Shown: positions 10,262 through 21,374, counted from the first letter of the stretch. The stretch: 64,000 nt of DNA from Isoetes taiwanensis (GCA_021234155.1 JAJEKV010000010.1:21600833-21664832), one strand, 5' to 3'. Notes: generated from the sequence alone by a model not told the origin. Numbers and translations: made by a program.

Positions 10262-10930
10262 CACTACAAGAGAACAGGGATTTATTGTCGCTTTTATTGT
10301 CACTTTATATACTATTGCAAATTCCAGTGAACTGATAAAAATGTGACCAAGGTCAAAAATTAGTGACGATACATCGTCAGTTTTTTGACATTTTTTTGCC
10401 ATCTATTTTGTCATATCTTAGGCCATTTTTTGTCACTTTTCTTGTCAATTTTTTATCCTTTATTTTGACATATTTTAAGCTGTTTTTATCGCTTTTCTTG
10501 GCAATTCTTTGTCATCTATTTGGTCATATTTTTAGTTAATTTTTGGCACTTTTTTGTCATATATTTGGGCATATTCTTAGTTAATTTTTGGCCTTTTTTG
10601 TCACCTGTTTTGACGTTTTTTAAGTTATTCTAGGCACTCTTTTGTCAACTATTTTCACATATTTTAAATTATTTTTATACTTTTTTGACATTTTTTTGTC
10701 ACGTATTTGGTCATATTTTAAACCATTTTTAATTGACACACTGTTGTCATATGTTTGACACATACTGTACCATTTCACTTATTTTGACATTCTTTTGTCA
10801 TCTCCTTTGTCAGTTTCAAGTCATCTCTTTGTCATTCTTTTTTTTTTGTCACCCCCCTTGTCAGTTTCAAGTCATCTCCTTGTCATTCTTTTTGTCAATA
10901 TTTTGTTATTATTGTTGTCAAAAACTTTTA
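10262..10930 (+). mobile_element. CACTA (En/Spm-type) terminus with subterminal repeat array
   Basis: CACTACAAGAGAACAGGG at 10262 matches the conserved start of plant CACTA transposon ends (CACTACAAGAAAA). It is followed by GGGATTTATTGTCGCTTTTA and then about 600 bases of degenerate short direct repeats around TTTTGTCA/TTTTTTGACAT. Dense short subterminal repeats are the binding sites for TNPA in known CACTA elements. A similar block lies at 13980-14335, and a TNPA-like gene follows on the minus strand. The opposite terminus is not certain: CTTGTAGTA near 16945 is similar but lacks subterminal repeats. Confidence 0.55.
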
Positions 10931-11600
10931 GCATCAATGTCCTTCAAATAGCTCATGGGGCAAAGGGATTTGAACCCTAATATTCCAATTCATGAAGATT
11001 TCTTTAAAACCTCATCTCAATAAACAAATTGAATGTTTCTACTACACATCAAGCAAAAGCACATGGCACGCAGCTACCATGTTTAGATCCAAGCTTACTG
11101 CTCTGGAACCACCTCATGTGACTCCATAAAGTTTATACCTTCGGGGGCTCCCCTGTAAATTATCTTCATGGTGCTGCCCGACAAGTTTTACACCTCCTTA
11201 TGACAAGAGGAAGTACTGCATGCATCAACCAGCAGAAAATACCATCTCCATCTTGTATCACTGCTAGTGGGCTATAAGAAGCAAATGGTCCAGGATACCT
11301 CCAAGGAACAATGGCCATCAAGAGGCCCAACAGACCATCCAGAAATTGGCTCCCCAATTTCAAGGGTTGCAAACTATAGGGGTCCTTCCAGGATGCAAGG
11401 CTGAGACAAACTGTCCAAGCACATGCTTGGTCAGAAGGCATCTAGCGAGCATCACATTGATTTGTATCTCTTATATCAACGAGCATAAAGCCAATGTCAT
11501 GTATAGACCATTTAACATGAAGAATGAACGTATCACTCCTCAAGTATTGCAGACCTGCAATTTACAAAATTCGCAGTTAAGAATCGGTGAAAGAAACTGG
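10931..11600. other. Interior sequence without recognised gene
   Basis: The frames at 11166-11441 and 11346-11654 overlap on opposite strands and show no recognisable motif. Confidence 0.3.
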
Positions 11601-11616
11601 AAAAGAAAGGTCTTAC

Positions 11617-11728
11617 CAGAAGGTTTAACCATGCTAGCAACTGGCGCAAGATGAGATTTAATTTTAAAATCAACAGGCATCCCTAGTACTGGCATGGTAG
11701 AAGAACAAATTGCCATCTGAACAGTAAT
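11617..11728 (-). other. Putative internal exon B, unidentified gene
   Basis: The minus-strand stretch has a TTGATGCAG acceptor before it and an exact CTG|GTAAGA donor after it. It reads ITVQMAICSSTMPVLG, then MPVDFKIKSHLAPVASMV. The reading phase at its start (0) matches the phase at the end of exon A upstream at 11841. I do not recognise the protein. Confidence 0.35.
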
Positions 11729-11840
11729 CTGCATCAACCCGAATTAAATTCACAAGCAATTCAGAAACGTCTAAATAAAAATTTAATTTGTTGCTCTACT
11801 TTCTAATATAGTGTGCATGAAAGACAAAGTAGATATTTAC

Positions 11841-11960
11841 ATGGTCAGTAGTTAAATTATCACTAATAGCTAAAACGGATATCACTATTCTATCAGGCCC
11901 TTTACTATGTACAACCCTAGTGCATCCACACTTGCCACAGAAGATAATGAAGAGACCCAG
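11841..11960 (-). other. Putative internal exon A, unidentified gene
   Basis: The minus-strand frame reads CGKCGCTRVVHSKGPDR, then IVISVLAISDNLTTDH, ending at a CAT|GTAAAT donor in phase 0, which joins cleanly to exon B about 110 bases away. The 5' border is not fixed. The pair suggests a real intron-containing gene fragment on the minus strand. The family is unknown. Confidence 0.35.
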
Positions 11961-13393
11961 TAATAATGCCTTACCTTCTTTCCACAGCCTACACCAAAAC
12001 AGAAACAAGAAAAAGGATATCTATTGCCAGAAAAGGTCGAAGAAAAATGAAAAGAAACTATCTAGCCTCACTGAAACAAATAAGATTTTGGGGCTGCAGT
12101 ACACCCTTTGCCAAGAAAAACAAGAAACAAGGTCTTGTGTCTTTTGGCTGGATAGTAACACAAAAGGATTAAAACCTACTGGTCAAATTCATAATAAACC
12201 TGTGTAGAAATGGTTATTCGGCCTTTATTCCATTCCCACCAAAAGAAAAGAAACATAGAAGAAATAAAATCGGCCTGTTGCCAGTGCTCCCAAGCAAACT
12301 CTGCTTTGTGGCAAGCTTTGCACATCCGCCAGACCTCTTGCTTTAGTGTTCATTTGGTCATGGGTTCAAACCTTGCCAATGTCACTTATATTTGGAAGTT
12401 GGTTACTAGGGGTATACGATGATGATCCCTGACGTGGTAGAACTTAAAAGCTTATACATGTCCTCCACTTTGGCTGCTCATTGGCAGTGGGACAAAACTA
12501 GCTAGTTTGTAAAAATAGACCAATAAAAGTTGGTTTACAGATTACTGTGGCTGGTTTACTGGATACTGTATTCCTCAAGGTGGGATTGTATCCTGCCTAC
12601 AAAGTGTGCATGTATGGCCAAAGTTTTGCCCACTTGGAAGTTGGTTACTAGGGGTATACGATGATGATGATCCCTTTACGATGTCGATAAACTAGCCACG
12701 ATGTCCTTAAACCAACTTTTACTGATCTAGACTAGTCTTTTTACAAACTAGCTAGTTTTTGTCCCACTGCCAACGAGCAGCCAAAGTGTCACTTATATTT
12801 GGAAGTTGGTTACTAGGGGTATACGATGATGATCCCCGACGTGGTAGAACTTAAAAGCTTATACATGTCCTCCACTTTGGCTGCTCGTTGGCAATGGATC
12901 AAAAACTAGCTAGTTTGTAAAAAGACTAGTCTAGACCAGTAAAAGTCAGGTTTACAGATTACTGTGGCTGGTTTACTGGTTGCCAATGTCACTTATATTT
13001 GGAAGTTGGTTACTAGAGGTATATGATGATGATCCCCGACGTGGTAGAACTTAAAAGCTTATACATGTCCTCCACTTTGGTGCTCGTTGGCAGTGGGACA
13101 AAAACTAGCTAGTTTGTAAAAAGACTCTGTAAACCAACTTTTACTGGTCTAGACTAGTCTTTTTACAAACTAGCTAGTTTTTGTCTCACTACCAACGAGC
13201 AGCCAAAGTGGAGGACATGTATAAGCTTTTAAGTTCTACCACGTCGGGGATCATCATCGTATACCCCTAGTAACCAACTTCCAAATATAAGTGACATTGG
13301 CAAGGTTTGTATCCTACTTCCAAATATAAGTGACATTGGCAAGGTTTGTATCCTGCCTACAAAGTGTGCATATATGACCAAAGTTTTGCCCAA

Positions 13394-13530
13394 CGGATGT
13401 GTGGTGAGTTGGTATAGGCTTAGTAATGCCAAAATAAGTGTTCATTTAGTTATGGGTTCAAACCTTGCCAATGTCATTTATATTTGGAAGTTGGTTACTA
13501 GGGGTATACGATGATGATCCCCGAAGTTGG
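13394..13530 (+). repeat. SINE-like copy with A and B boxes (1)
   Basis: TGGTGAGTTGGTATAGGC at 13402-13419 resembles a tRNA D-arm/A box, and GGGTTCAAACC at 13454-13464 is a B-box match about 35 bases later, the layout of a pol III internal promoter. The body continues with the shared GGAAGTTGGTTACTAGGGG tail and is cut by the next copy. Confidence 0.5.
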
Positions 13531-13670
13531 TTACTAGGGGTATACGATGATGATCCCCGACGGGGTAGAACTTAAAAGCTTATACATATCCTCCACTTTG
13601 GCTGCTCGTTGGCCCTTGGGATTGTATCCTGCCTACAAAGTATACATGTATGGCTAAAGTTTTGCCCAAC

Positions 13671-13855
13671 GGATGTGTGGTGAGTTGGTATAGGCCTAGT
13701 AATGCCAAAATAAGTGTTCATTTAGCCATGGGTTCAAACCTTGCCAATGTTATTTATATTTGGAAGTTGGTTACTAGGGGTATACGATGATGATCCCCGA
13801 CGTGGTAGAACTTAAAAGCTTATACATGTCCTCCACTTTGGCTGTTCGTTGGCAT
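13671..13855 (+). repeat. SINE-like copy with A and B boxes (2), most complete
   Basis: A box at 13678-13695 (TGGTGAGTTGGTATAGG) and B box GGGTTCAAACC at 13730-13740, followed by the full shared body to CTTTGGCTGTTCGTTGGC. This is the best copy for defining the family. Confidence 0.5.
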
Positions 13856-13979
13856 GTGTTCCTTTTGGGAAAGCTTCGTTAAAACCTCTTCTTCCTTGGA
13901 GTCTCTTTTATCAGCTATGCCCTTTTCTGAAAGGCTTGCTGGAGTCTTGGGAGACAATACAGAAAATTATTATCATCTA

Positions 13980-14335
13980 GAGTGTCATATTTTATATCTA
14001 TTTTTGTCACTTTTTTTGCAATTCTTTGGCACCTACTGTGTCAATTTCATATGATTTTTTTTTTATTTTTCTGGCAAGTCTTTGGCACCATTTTAAGTTG
14101 TCTTGGCATCTTTTTGACACCTATTTTAACATATTATAGGTCATGTTTGTCACTTTTTTGGCAATGTTTTGACATCTATTTGGTCATATTCTAAATTAAT
14201 TTTGGCATATTTTTATCATCTATAAACATATTTAGGTAATGTTTTTTGACATATTTTAAATCATCTTTTTGACACATTATTGTCGTCTGTTTGGCACGTG
14301 TTGTTTTCTTTTTTGACATTTTTTAGCAATTTTAA
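13980..14335 (+). repeat. Second TTTTGTCA-type degenerate repeat block
   Basis: T-rich sequence with repeated TTTTTGTCAC, TTTTTGGCA and TTTTGACA(T/C) words, in the same orientation as the block at 10280-10930. It is probably the continuation of the CACTA subterminal region, displaced by the SINE-like cluster. Confidence 0.45.
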
Positions 14336-14877
14336 TTCATAATGAGAAGAATACTGGACATAAAATTTTTACGAACTATAGAAGCAAGTTCTATTCATCA
14401 TGTTAAGTTCATAATGTCTGAAAAGAACAATACACATGAATTGTTTACGAAGAAGTTTATGACAAATGAAATAATAAAGATGTTTGATTAAACACTATTA
14501 ATTTCAACCTCCTCACTGTCAGTACTAGATGTAGTATCCACTTCCAGTGCCAGTGCTAGATCCATCGCTTGAACTTCCACTGCTTGATGATTCAGACATA
14601 TCCAACTACATAGGAAAAAAATAAGTTATATGGCTACAATATTAAAAGTTATAAACATGTATAACAACTTAGATAAAAACCTGCATGCACATCGTCTTCA
14701 TTCTCCTCATATGGTACTTGATCTGCAACAGTTTTCCACTTGATATCTACTGCTGGGACCATGCCCTTACCAACATAATTCTGTGCCATGTGCTATAAGA
14801 TAATTAAATAGAGTTAATGCTAACTAATATTCATATATGTATATTTAAATTGTGATCACATCCTTCATCACTCTCAC

Positions 14878-15519
14878 GTTGGATCCATTTCTTCCATCCT
14901 CCAATTTCCTTAATCTCGGAAATGACTTTCTCAGTAGGATCACCTCTGAAGTAGGCATACTAAATATTGCAAATACGAGGAAGTTATAATTTGTATTTAT
15001 AGTACTTGATTCTAAACAAATAATACTTACATAATTGGAGATGATTGATCTATCCCCACCCGACCCAGTGCATGGTTTCTTTTTTCTTTGAGATGCTGCC
15101 AACTTCTTCATGGGGTGCTCCACCTTCGCCAAGTCTAAATTTTTTTTTTTCCAGTTTGCTTTTTTAACAGACGAAGGTTTGGATGTCAAACCTTTTTGCG
15201 CCTTTCGTCTTAGATAATCCCTACCAATATTATCGAAGAAAATTAAAGCTCTAGATAAAACAAGAAAAAAGGATTTGGAAGGTCATATGTCTAACCTGTG
15301 ATGATTCCATCTACGTCCCATTTGTTTCAGGACATCCTTCTCATTAAAACCAGCACCGAATTGATTCTTCAAGTCATTAATCACGTCTTGCTTCTGGCAC
15401 AACTTAACTTGTCGCCAGTTTAGATGTATCTCGTGGCAATGGTCCAACATGTAACTGCTCGCAATGTCCATAAACTCTTTTCCATGAGCATCAGGATGAC
15501 GTTTGATTTGATACGTCAT
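14878..15519 (-). CDS. TNPA-like / Ptta-En-Spm-type transposase protein, three exons visible
   Basis: Exon 1 runs from ATG at 15519 to a CACAG|GTTAGA donor at 15296. Exon 2 spans 15220-15031, between a GGTAG acceptor and a TAT|GTAAGT donor. Exon 3 starts at 14959 after ATATTTAG and ends near 14878 at AAC|GTGAGA. Reading frames join correctly at both introns. The protein reads IHLNWRQVKLCQKQDVINDL, then KDVLKQMGRRWNHHR, DYLRRKAQKGLTSKPSSVKK, and AYFRGDPTEKVISEIKEIGG. That helical pattern is what I recall of plant 'transposase Ptta/En/Spm' (Transposase_24) proteins that accompany CACTA transposases. Downstream exons near 14700-14800 (VGKGMVPAVDIKWKTVADQV) are likely but the phase was not resolved. 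No frame damage is seen in these exons. Confidence 0.55.
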
Positions 15520-17300
15520 TACTTTAAGGTCGAATCAGAATTTGTTATTGGTAGTTGTAGCTTTTGACACATAATATGAGAAAAAATCCATTTTTCTTCT
15601 AGTGAAGTTGGCTTTTCAATAGATGTAAAACCCAGTAAACTGCACTCAAAGTGAAAGTTATATGCTAAGCAAGCACTCGAACTATGATTTATTAAGGAAG
15701 TTCTAATCATTGAGTTCTCATGTGAAAGGATTTAAGGAGGCATGAAAGTCTCTGAATGTTGTACAAATGTAAAGTTTGTCCCAGGTAACTAGGGCTCGGT
15801 TTTATCAAGGAACTTCCAGTTATATACTGAATGTTTGCAATTTTTGTAGGAACTTCCAGCTACGTACTGAATTTTTGCAGGAGGCAAACAGCTGAGCCTT
15901 TAGCAATGGAGAAAATCTTCGTTCAATGTGCCTATAGGTTACTCTCAGAATAAGGCAAGCGAAAGAGCAAAAGTGCCCGCATATTTATGATGTCACGTAG
16001 CAATTGTTTGGATATTCTTGATCTTATAGGCTTAGCAATGCATGCACAAGAAATGTATTTACTGTCATAATTGAGTATGTCTTGCTCAAATTTCAAGCAA
16101 ATAATCAATCAAAATACAAAAACTCTTATTTATTTTAAGGAACAAGCCACACCCTCAATAGCTTTTATGGCAGCTATACTAGATCATACATGTGTCTTTT
16201 CCTTATCTAGATCATAACCTAGTTAAACATACATTGTTCCCCTTCTAACATATATATTTTTTTTCCCACACTGTAACCTAGTTAAACAAAATGTCATAGT
16301 CAAAATTTCTTTTATCCAGATGCAGTAGCCTATGAACTTTATATGTTTTCCTTCATGCCAATGGACTAGTTAAACAGCCCACAAATTCTATATGCTTTGG
16401 TTTATGCTTTGGTTTGTGGCAATGTTATTCGTGGAACACTTATTATTTCAAAAATATAAAAGGATGTTGCCATGACATTTAGACAACTAAATTGTTTTTT
16501 AATGTTTGCCATATGTGGCAACTAGCATGCCACGCCATACCTCATCCCTCCCGTCCAAACTTTGAAAGAATTGCTACTAAATGGACATTATCATGTCATT
16601 GCAAGTTTCTTATTCCTATTAGGAACGTTAGGCATGTTAGCTATGTGTACCAAAGACATTCTTGAGGTCGTTTTGGCACTTGCAATTGTCTAATAACACC
16701 ATGTTAGCTATTTGTACCAGATATGTTTCTTCGGTCAGTTTGGCCCTTGCAATTGTCCATCTTTTGTTACACCACTTCTGACTTGCCTAAGCTAGTGGGT
16801 GTATTGATGTGTAGTTGTTTATAGGATGCTCAAAACCGTTGGAAACATGCCTCTTTGATGAATCAATCTCCCAAACATAGGGGAAGTAGTCAGAGAAAAG
16901 CCGAATTAGTCCCTCAAACATAGAGGAAGGCCGCCGCGATAAATTTCTTGTAGTAAGTAAAAAGATTCCCCAATGCAAGGTAGGGAACTATTATGTTGGC
17001 AAATGTGTGTGAACATGTCGGTGTGAACCCTGTACCGCAATGCGCATGCAGAAAACAGTAGAATTGTAGTCAACAAGGGAGGAAGAAGAGGAACTTCCTC
17101 TATAGTGGAGCCCGTAATAAGCTTTGCAAACAATCCAGCCAATTGTCAACCCACAAGAGAAACATGCTATTTACCCAACTTAATTACGTGTTTTAGACTC
17201 AAGTGTATTAGATCTCAGTCACCCACACGGCAAAGATCTTTGATCTTCGTCACCACAGTATTCGGGTCTTTCCCCTGGGATTTCCTTGGACTGCTTTACA
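15520..17300. other. AT-rich spacer with a small tandem duplication
   Basis: No gene was recognised. An imperfect duplication of about 75 bases is seen at about 16635-16690 and 16703-16760 (shared ATGTTAGCTATxTGTACCA and TTGCAATTGTC). Confidence 0.4.
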
Positions 17301-17310
17301 TAGAGCACAT

Positions 17311-17317
17311 TATAAAG
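17311..17317 (+). promoter_or_regulatory. TATA-like box upstream of the secreted peptide gene
   Basis: TATAAAG lies 80 bases before the ATG of the small secreted peptide. This gives a predicted 5' leader of about 50 bases, normal for a short plant gene. Confidence 0.45.
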
Positions 17318-17396
17318 GCTTGGTAATGGAGAAAAATCTAACATATCGATCTTGCTTTCAGCTGTCTGCACAACTGATTAAAACCAAGTTCAGAAC

Positions 17397-17723
17397 ATGA
17401 AGAGTTTCTACACTTTAGTCTTGTTAATGTTACTGGGGACAACTCTGTTGCTGCAATGTGCAAATGGGAGGGTACAAAGCAGAAAGATGAGGTTTGAGAA
17501 GCTTGCTACAACTCCTCCTTCAGGACCCAGCCCTGGAGGAAATGCCAAGATTGATGGGGCCAAAGCACTAGTAAATCCAAAACTTTCAAAGGATTCTTCA
17601 TCTACATTTAGCAGCATTGCAGGACATAGGCTGTTCTTTAATTTCCAAAATCTTCCCTCCGGCCCCAGCCCTGTTGGAATCGCTGCCTCTTCAGCAGCAC
17701 AACAGCACCTCTTCAGTCATTAA
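17397..17723 (+). CDS. Small secreted signalling peptide precursor with two SGPSP motifs (PIP/IDA/CLE-like)
   Basis: The intronless frame encodes 108 residues. Residues 1-24 form a signal peptide (MKSFYTLVLLMLLG... ending near CANG). The first SGPSP lies at about residue 42 within TPPSGPSPGGNAK, and the second at about 88 within NLPSGPSPVGIAA. The core S-G-P-S-P-x-G matches PAMP-induced peptide (PIP) cores (SGPSPxGxGH) and also resembles the P-S-G-P-x-P core of CLE peptides. The terminal GH of PIPs is missing from both motifs. Basic residues (RVQSRKMRFEK) precede the first core, a plausible processing region. The precursor would be secreted and proline-hydroxylated, and the ligand would be sensed by an LRR receptor kinase. 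This is known for the families and inferred here. The gene stands alone among repeats and is undamaged. Confidence 0.65.
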   Translation: MKSFYTLVLLMLLGTTLLLQCANGRVQSRKMRFEKLATTPPSGPSPGGNAKIDGAKALVNPKLSKDSSSTFSSIAGHRLFFNFQNLPSGPSPVGIAASSAAQQHLFSH

Positions 17724-18459
17724 TCTACTTTTTGGATGGAAGATCGTTTAAAAGGCCTAAACTCTATGCCAGTGCTATGTAAAAACCATTTTAGCAGGTC
17801 CAAACAATGAACAGACATGGTATCTCACAGATCTATAGTAGCTACATAAAGTCTGTACATAAAACCTCTCGCCACATTTTATGTTATTCAGAAAACGTTT
17901 GTCATCAAATCTTTTATCTTCAATCTATTGGTGGGTGCTGGGCATCGCCTCTTACTCATGGGAACTTTGAATTTAACAATATCATTACGTTAACTTGTGA
18001 AACGCACATACTAGTACCAATATGAGCTTTTCAATTACGTATCATGAATTGTGATTATGTGCTGAGAAGCCTTGGTCATTTCTTTTATACACATTTCACA
18101 AGGCTGCTTGGAGCAGCATTGTGCCATGTCAAAAATTGACCAGGTATCTTCTATCACATGTATTAGTGGCAAAAGTTTAAAATAATTCTTGATCTTTCTG
18201 TATCAATTAAGGATCATATAGTAATCACCATATCACCATAAAGCCTCTTTCAAAATAGAATCATGTCTTTAATTCAATTCCTACTGCAGAACTTCAGATG
18301 AGGGTTTTACCTGACGGTCTCATAAGACCTTTATTTTTCTTAATGGTAAAACTGGGATGTAGGTTAATGGCACCACACCCAATTCATTTTGCTTCCTTCC
18401 TTCAAAATAATTTTCTTATTATACATATTCTTGTTACTGCTCAAAGGGTTTTCCTTGCG
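17724..18459. other. Spacer downstream of the peptide gene
   Basis: No gene, RNA gene or repeat was recognised. Confidence 0.35.
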
Positions 18460-18469
18460 AAGTATGTAC

Positions 18470-18660
18470 TTAAAGGCTGGCTTTTCTGAGTAACCAGAGT
18501 GCTTAATAACTATTTTTGCAGCATAGGTTCCTGCTCTGATGGATTCAGTAATTCCTTTCTCCTGAACAAACTGCCAACAAATGCATTGCCTGCAACAACA
18601 ACAAATTCATCTTTTACTCGTACTAAAAAGCTACCATTTGTGGCAAACAATGGGATGTGG
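18470..18660 (-). pseudogene. Adenosine kinase (pfkB) C-terminal exon fragment, copy A
   Basis: The minus strand reads QFVQEKGITESIRAGTYAAK, then IVIKHSGYSEKPAFKYI. This corresponds to the C-terminal 'QLVxEKxIEECVRAGxYAAN' and 'IIQxSGxxxPEKPxF' segments of adenosine kinase. The preceding catalytic signature, usually DTNGAGDAFVGG, appears as AGNAFVGS in another frame after a GTTGTTGTTGCAG acceptor-like tract. The catalytic Asp is Asn here and the frame is shifted, so no active kinase is possible. Confidence 0.55.
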
Positions 18661-18929
18661 AACAATGTAAATTGTTTCAGCTGCACAATAGGTAAGATGC
18701 AGTGAAAGTCGTTATTGTATAAGAGATCAATAATAACAATGAAGTGATATAAGCAAAAATTTAAAAGTAGCTAAATCTTCAGGCAGCTCCAAGGTAACTC
18801 TTCAGTGTGTTCCATTTGTGTGCCATTGAAAAGCTGAAAGTCCCAGTACAATTTCCTCAACATTTTCTGTCTGAAAGAAGCAATAGGACAGACCTGCTAC
18901 TGGCAAAGCAATAATTTGCTTATCTAGCA

Positions 18930-19110
18930 GAATTCTTGCAACAGGGAGCAGTTCCAGTCTATATCCTAACCTTGGCCATACGCAAATGATCTAGCCTCGC
19001 TCTCATTTCCAGACAGAAAATCAAAGAGATGTCTCCGTATTATCTCTAATAAAATCCTCTCAAACTCTGAAATTGCAGTAACATCCATGGTGGCACTTAC
19101 AAGAGCACTT
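18930..19110 (-). pseudogene. Adenosine kinase internal exon fragment, copy A
   Basis: Same segment as in copy B at 20298-20470, encoding FERILLEII..HLFDFLS and NESEARSFAYGQGW. It corresponds to the 'DFLFGNETEARTFAKVxGW' segment of adenosine kinase. Small indels separate the copies. Confidence 0.5.
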
Positions 19111-20297
19111 CCAAAAACATAGGCTTCATATCAAGAGGAGCAGCCAAAGTTCATCAAAAAACTGAAACAATCAATACATTAACTTACAAGATAAACGAAA
19201 AACAGTGGTCCAAGCAATCAACTATGTACAACTAAGATATTTTGAGTTCATGCTAATCCAACCGAGAAGCAGTATAAAATGAATATCAGAGAAACGGCAG
19301 TTTCTGCCTACCTTTCCTGTGCCAACAGCATGCCGTGCTATTAAGGTTACAGACTCAAGTGATGATGTTAAGGAAAAGCCAGCAATGTAGGAGACTTTAG
19401 CTTTTCCATTACAGGCAGAATACATAATATAGGAATCATATGGGCCTCAATTACACAGAAAGATAAGAAAGAAGGGTCCAGAGGGAAGTTTCAGATTGCT
19501 TTCTGCCACCGACCAATTTGCTACCAACAATTTCTGAAGATTGGGAATCTTGAGGACACAGCTTCTTACTTCAGTTTGATAAAAAGAAAGGAAACAAGCC
19601 TATTTCCAAACAGCACCTCTCCCCATTGCACAAGTGCCAGTGGTGCATTGTCATTTTGCAGGAAACACACCTGAATTCTATTGTTTTGATTGCTTTGAAT
19701 CGCCAAGTTTTTAATGAAAACCAATGGCACAAAACTTACATTTAGACCATCAGCTTTTTATCTTAGTTTCATCAAATTGACCACAAGCCATCATTGCCAA
19801 TACAACCAATATTTCTTGTTGCTCCAGGAACTTGAAGCATCCACTGACTGAAATTAAGATGGTATTGAAAATGTAAACGTATAGCAAGAGAGGCTAAAAT
19901 GTATACCTGTGCAAGGTGAATTTTGTGTTGCCCCTCCACTTTAACAAAAGCAAAACACTAGCTTGAAAACAATTGCAAACCACTAGAACTAATTCACCTT
20001 CAACAGTGTATTCTGCATTATGCCATGCAAAGATGAAAGTAGTAAAATCCCTTCAACAAATCCAGTAGAAAGCACTGACACACTGATTCTTATACATTCA
20101 TGTAAGAAAATTTGTAAACAAGAGTTTGCATTTTGCTTTTGCTTTTAGCAGGCAGGGTGGCTCACAACACATGCAAGATTACTACCAATCAAGAGTGGAA
20201 AAGGTAAGGATGTAAGACCAGCTCTAAGGTCGTCCAGATTTGCTAAATCCAACAAGTGTGGAGTTAATTCACACTGGCAAAGCAATAATTTGCTTAT

Positions 20298-20543
20298 CTA
20301 GCAGAATTCTTGCAACAGGGAACATTTCCAGTCTATATCCCAACCTTGGCCATACGCAAATGATCTAGCCTCGCTCTCATTTTCAGACAGAAAATCAAAG
20401 AGATGTCTCTGTATTATCTCTAATAAAATCCTCTCAAACTCTGAAACTGAAGTAACATCAATGGTGGCACTTACAAGAGCACTTCCAAAAACATAGGCTT
20501 CATTCAAGAGGAGAAGCCAAAGTTCATCAAAAAACTGAAACAA
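20298..20543 (-). pseudogene. Adenosine kinase internal exon fragment, copy B
   Basis: The minus frame contains SVSEFERILLEIIQRHLF, then DFLSENESEARSFAYGQGWD. The second segment aligns by eye with the GNETEARTFAKV-GW segment of plant adenosine kinases, where NE is the metal-binding 'NxxE' motif of pfkB kinases and is kept here. The surrounding exons are missing in this copy. Confidence 0.5.
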
Positions 20544-21374
20544 TCAATACATTAACTTACAAGATAAACGAAAAACAGTGGTCCAAGCAATCAACTACTT
20601 ACAACTAAAATATTTTGAGTTCATGCTAATCCAACCGATAAGCAGTATAAAATGAATATCAGAGAAACGGCAGTTTCTGCCTACCTTTCCTGTGCCAACA
20701 GCATGACGTGAAGGTTACAGACTCAAATGATGATGTTAAGGAAAAGCCAGCAATGTAGGAGACTTTAGCTTTTCCATTACAGGCAGAATACATAATATAG
20801 GAATCACATGGGCCTCAATTACACAGAAAGATAAGAAAGAATGGTCCAGAGGGAAGTTTCAGATTGCTTTCTGCCACCGACCAATTTGCTACCAGCAATT
20901 TCTGAAGATTGGGAATCTTGAGGACACAACTTCTTACTTCAGTTTGATAAAAAGAAAGGAAACAAGCCTATTTCCAAACAGCACCTCTCCCCATAGCACA
21001 AGTGCCAGTTGTGCATTGTCATCTTAGGAAACACACCTGAATTCTATTGTTTTTGTCATCTTGTAGGAAACACACCTGAATTCAATTGTTTTGATTGTTT
21101 TAGAATCGCCAAGTTTTTAATGAAAACCAATGGCACAAAACTTACATTTAGACCATCAGCTTATAATCTTATTTTCATCAAATTGACCACAAGCCATCAT
21201 TGCCAATACAACCAATATCCAGGAACTTGAAGCATCCACTGACTGAAATTAAGATGGTATTGAAAATGTAAACGTATAGCAAGAGAGGCCTGTGCAAGGT
21301 AAATTTTGTGTTGCCCCTCCACTTTAACAAAAGCAAACAGTTGCAAACCACTAGAACTAATGTGTTGTACCGGC

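Larger units (their letters stand above)
12345..13860 (+). repeat. Cluster of nested tRNA-derived SINE-like repeats, direct and inverted
   Basis: Units share GGAAGTTGGTTACTAGGGG, GTATACGATGATGATCCCCG and ACTTAAAAGCTTATACATG. Copies begin near 12369, 12640, 12790, 12985, 13440, 13528 and 13745, and one is inverted at about 13120-13310. Complete copies start with a tRNA-like A box and B box (see separate entries). The cluster lies between the two TTTTGTCA blocks, so it probably inserted into the CACTA-like element. Confidence 0.6.
18460..20271 (-). repeat. Tandem segment copy A (adenosine kinase pieces, end of phosphatase exon)
   Basis: This copy starts at CGAAGTATGTACTTAAAGG, also found where copy C starts (about 23688). 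It runs through two adenosine-kinase-like exons and non-coding sequence and is cut at 20271 inside the stretch that in copy C encodes the end of the HAD phosphatase domain. Copy B begins immediately after. Confidence 0.65.

Noticed and set aside
10280-10930. CRISPR-like or satellite array
   Set aside because: The repeats are short, degenerate and irregularly spaced and follow a CACTA terminus; they fit subterminal repeats of a plant transposon.
13402-13464. A genuine tRNA gene
   Set aside because: A and B boxes are present, but no acceptor stem or anticodon arm pairing is evident, and the unit recurs with a shared non-tRNA tail, as in SINEs.
16936-16953. Possible right end of the CACTA element (TTTCTTGTAGTA)
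   Set aside because: It matches the terminal motif except the last base, but no subterminal repeats precede it and no 3-bp target duplication pairs with the left end. Kept only as a lead.
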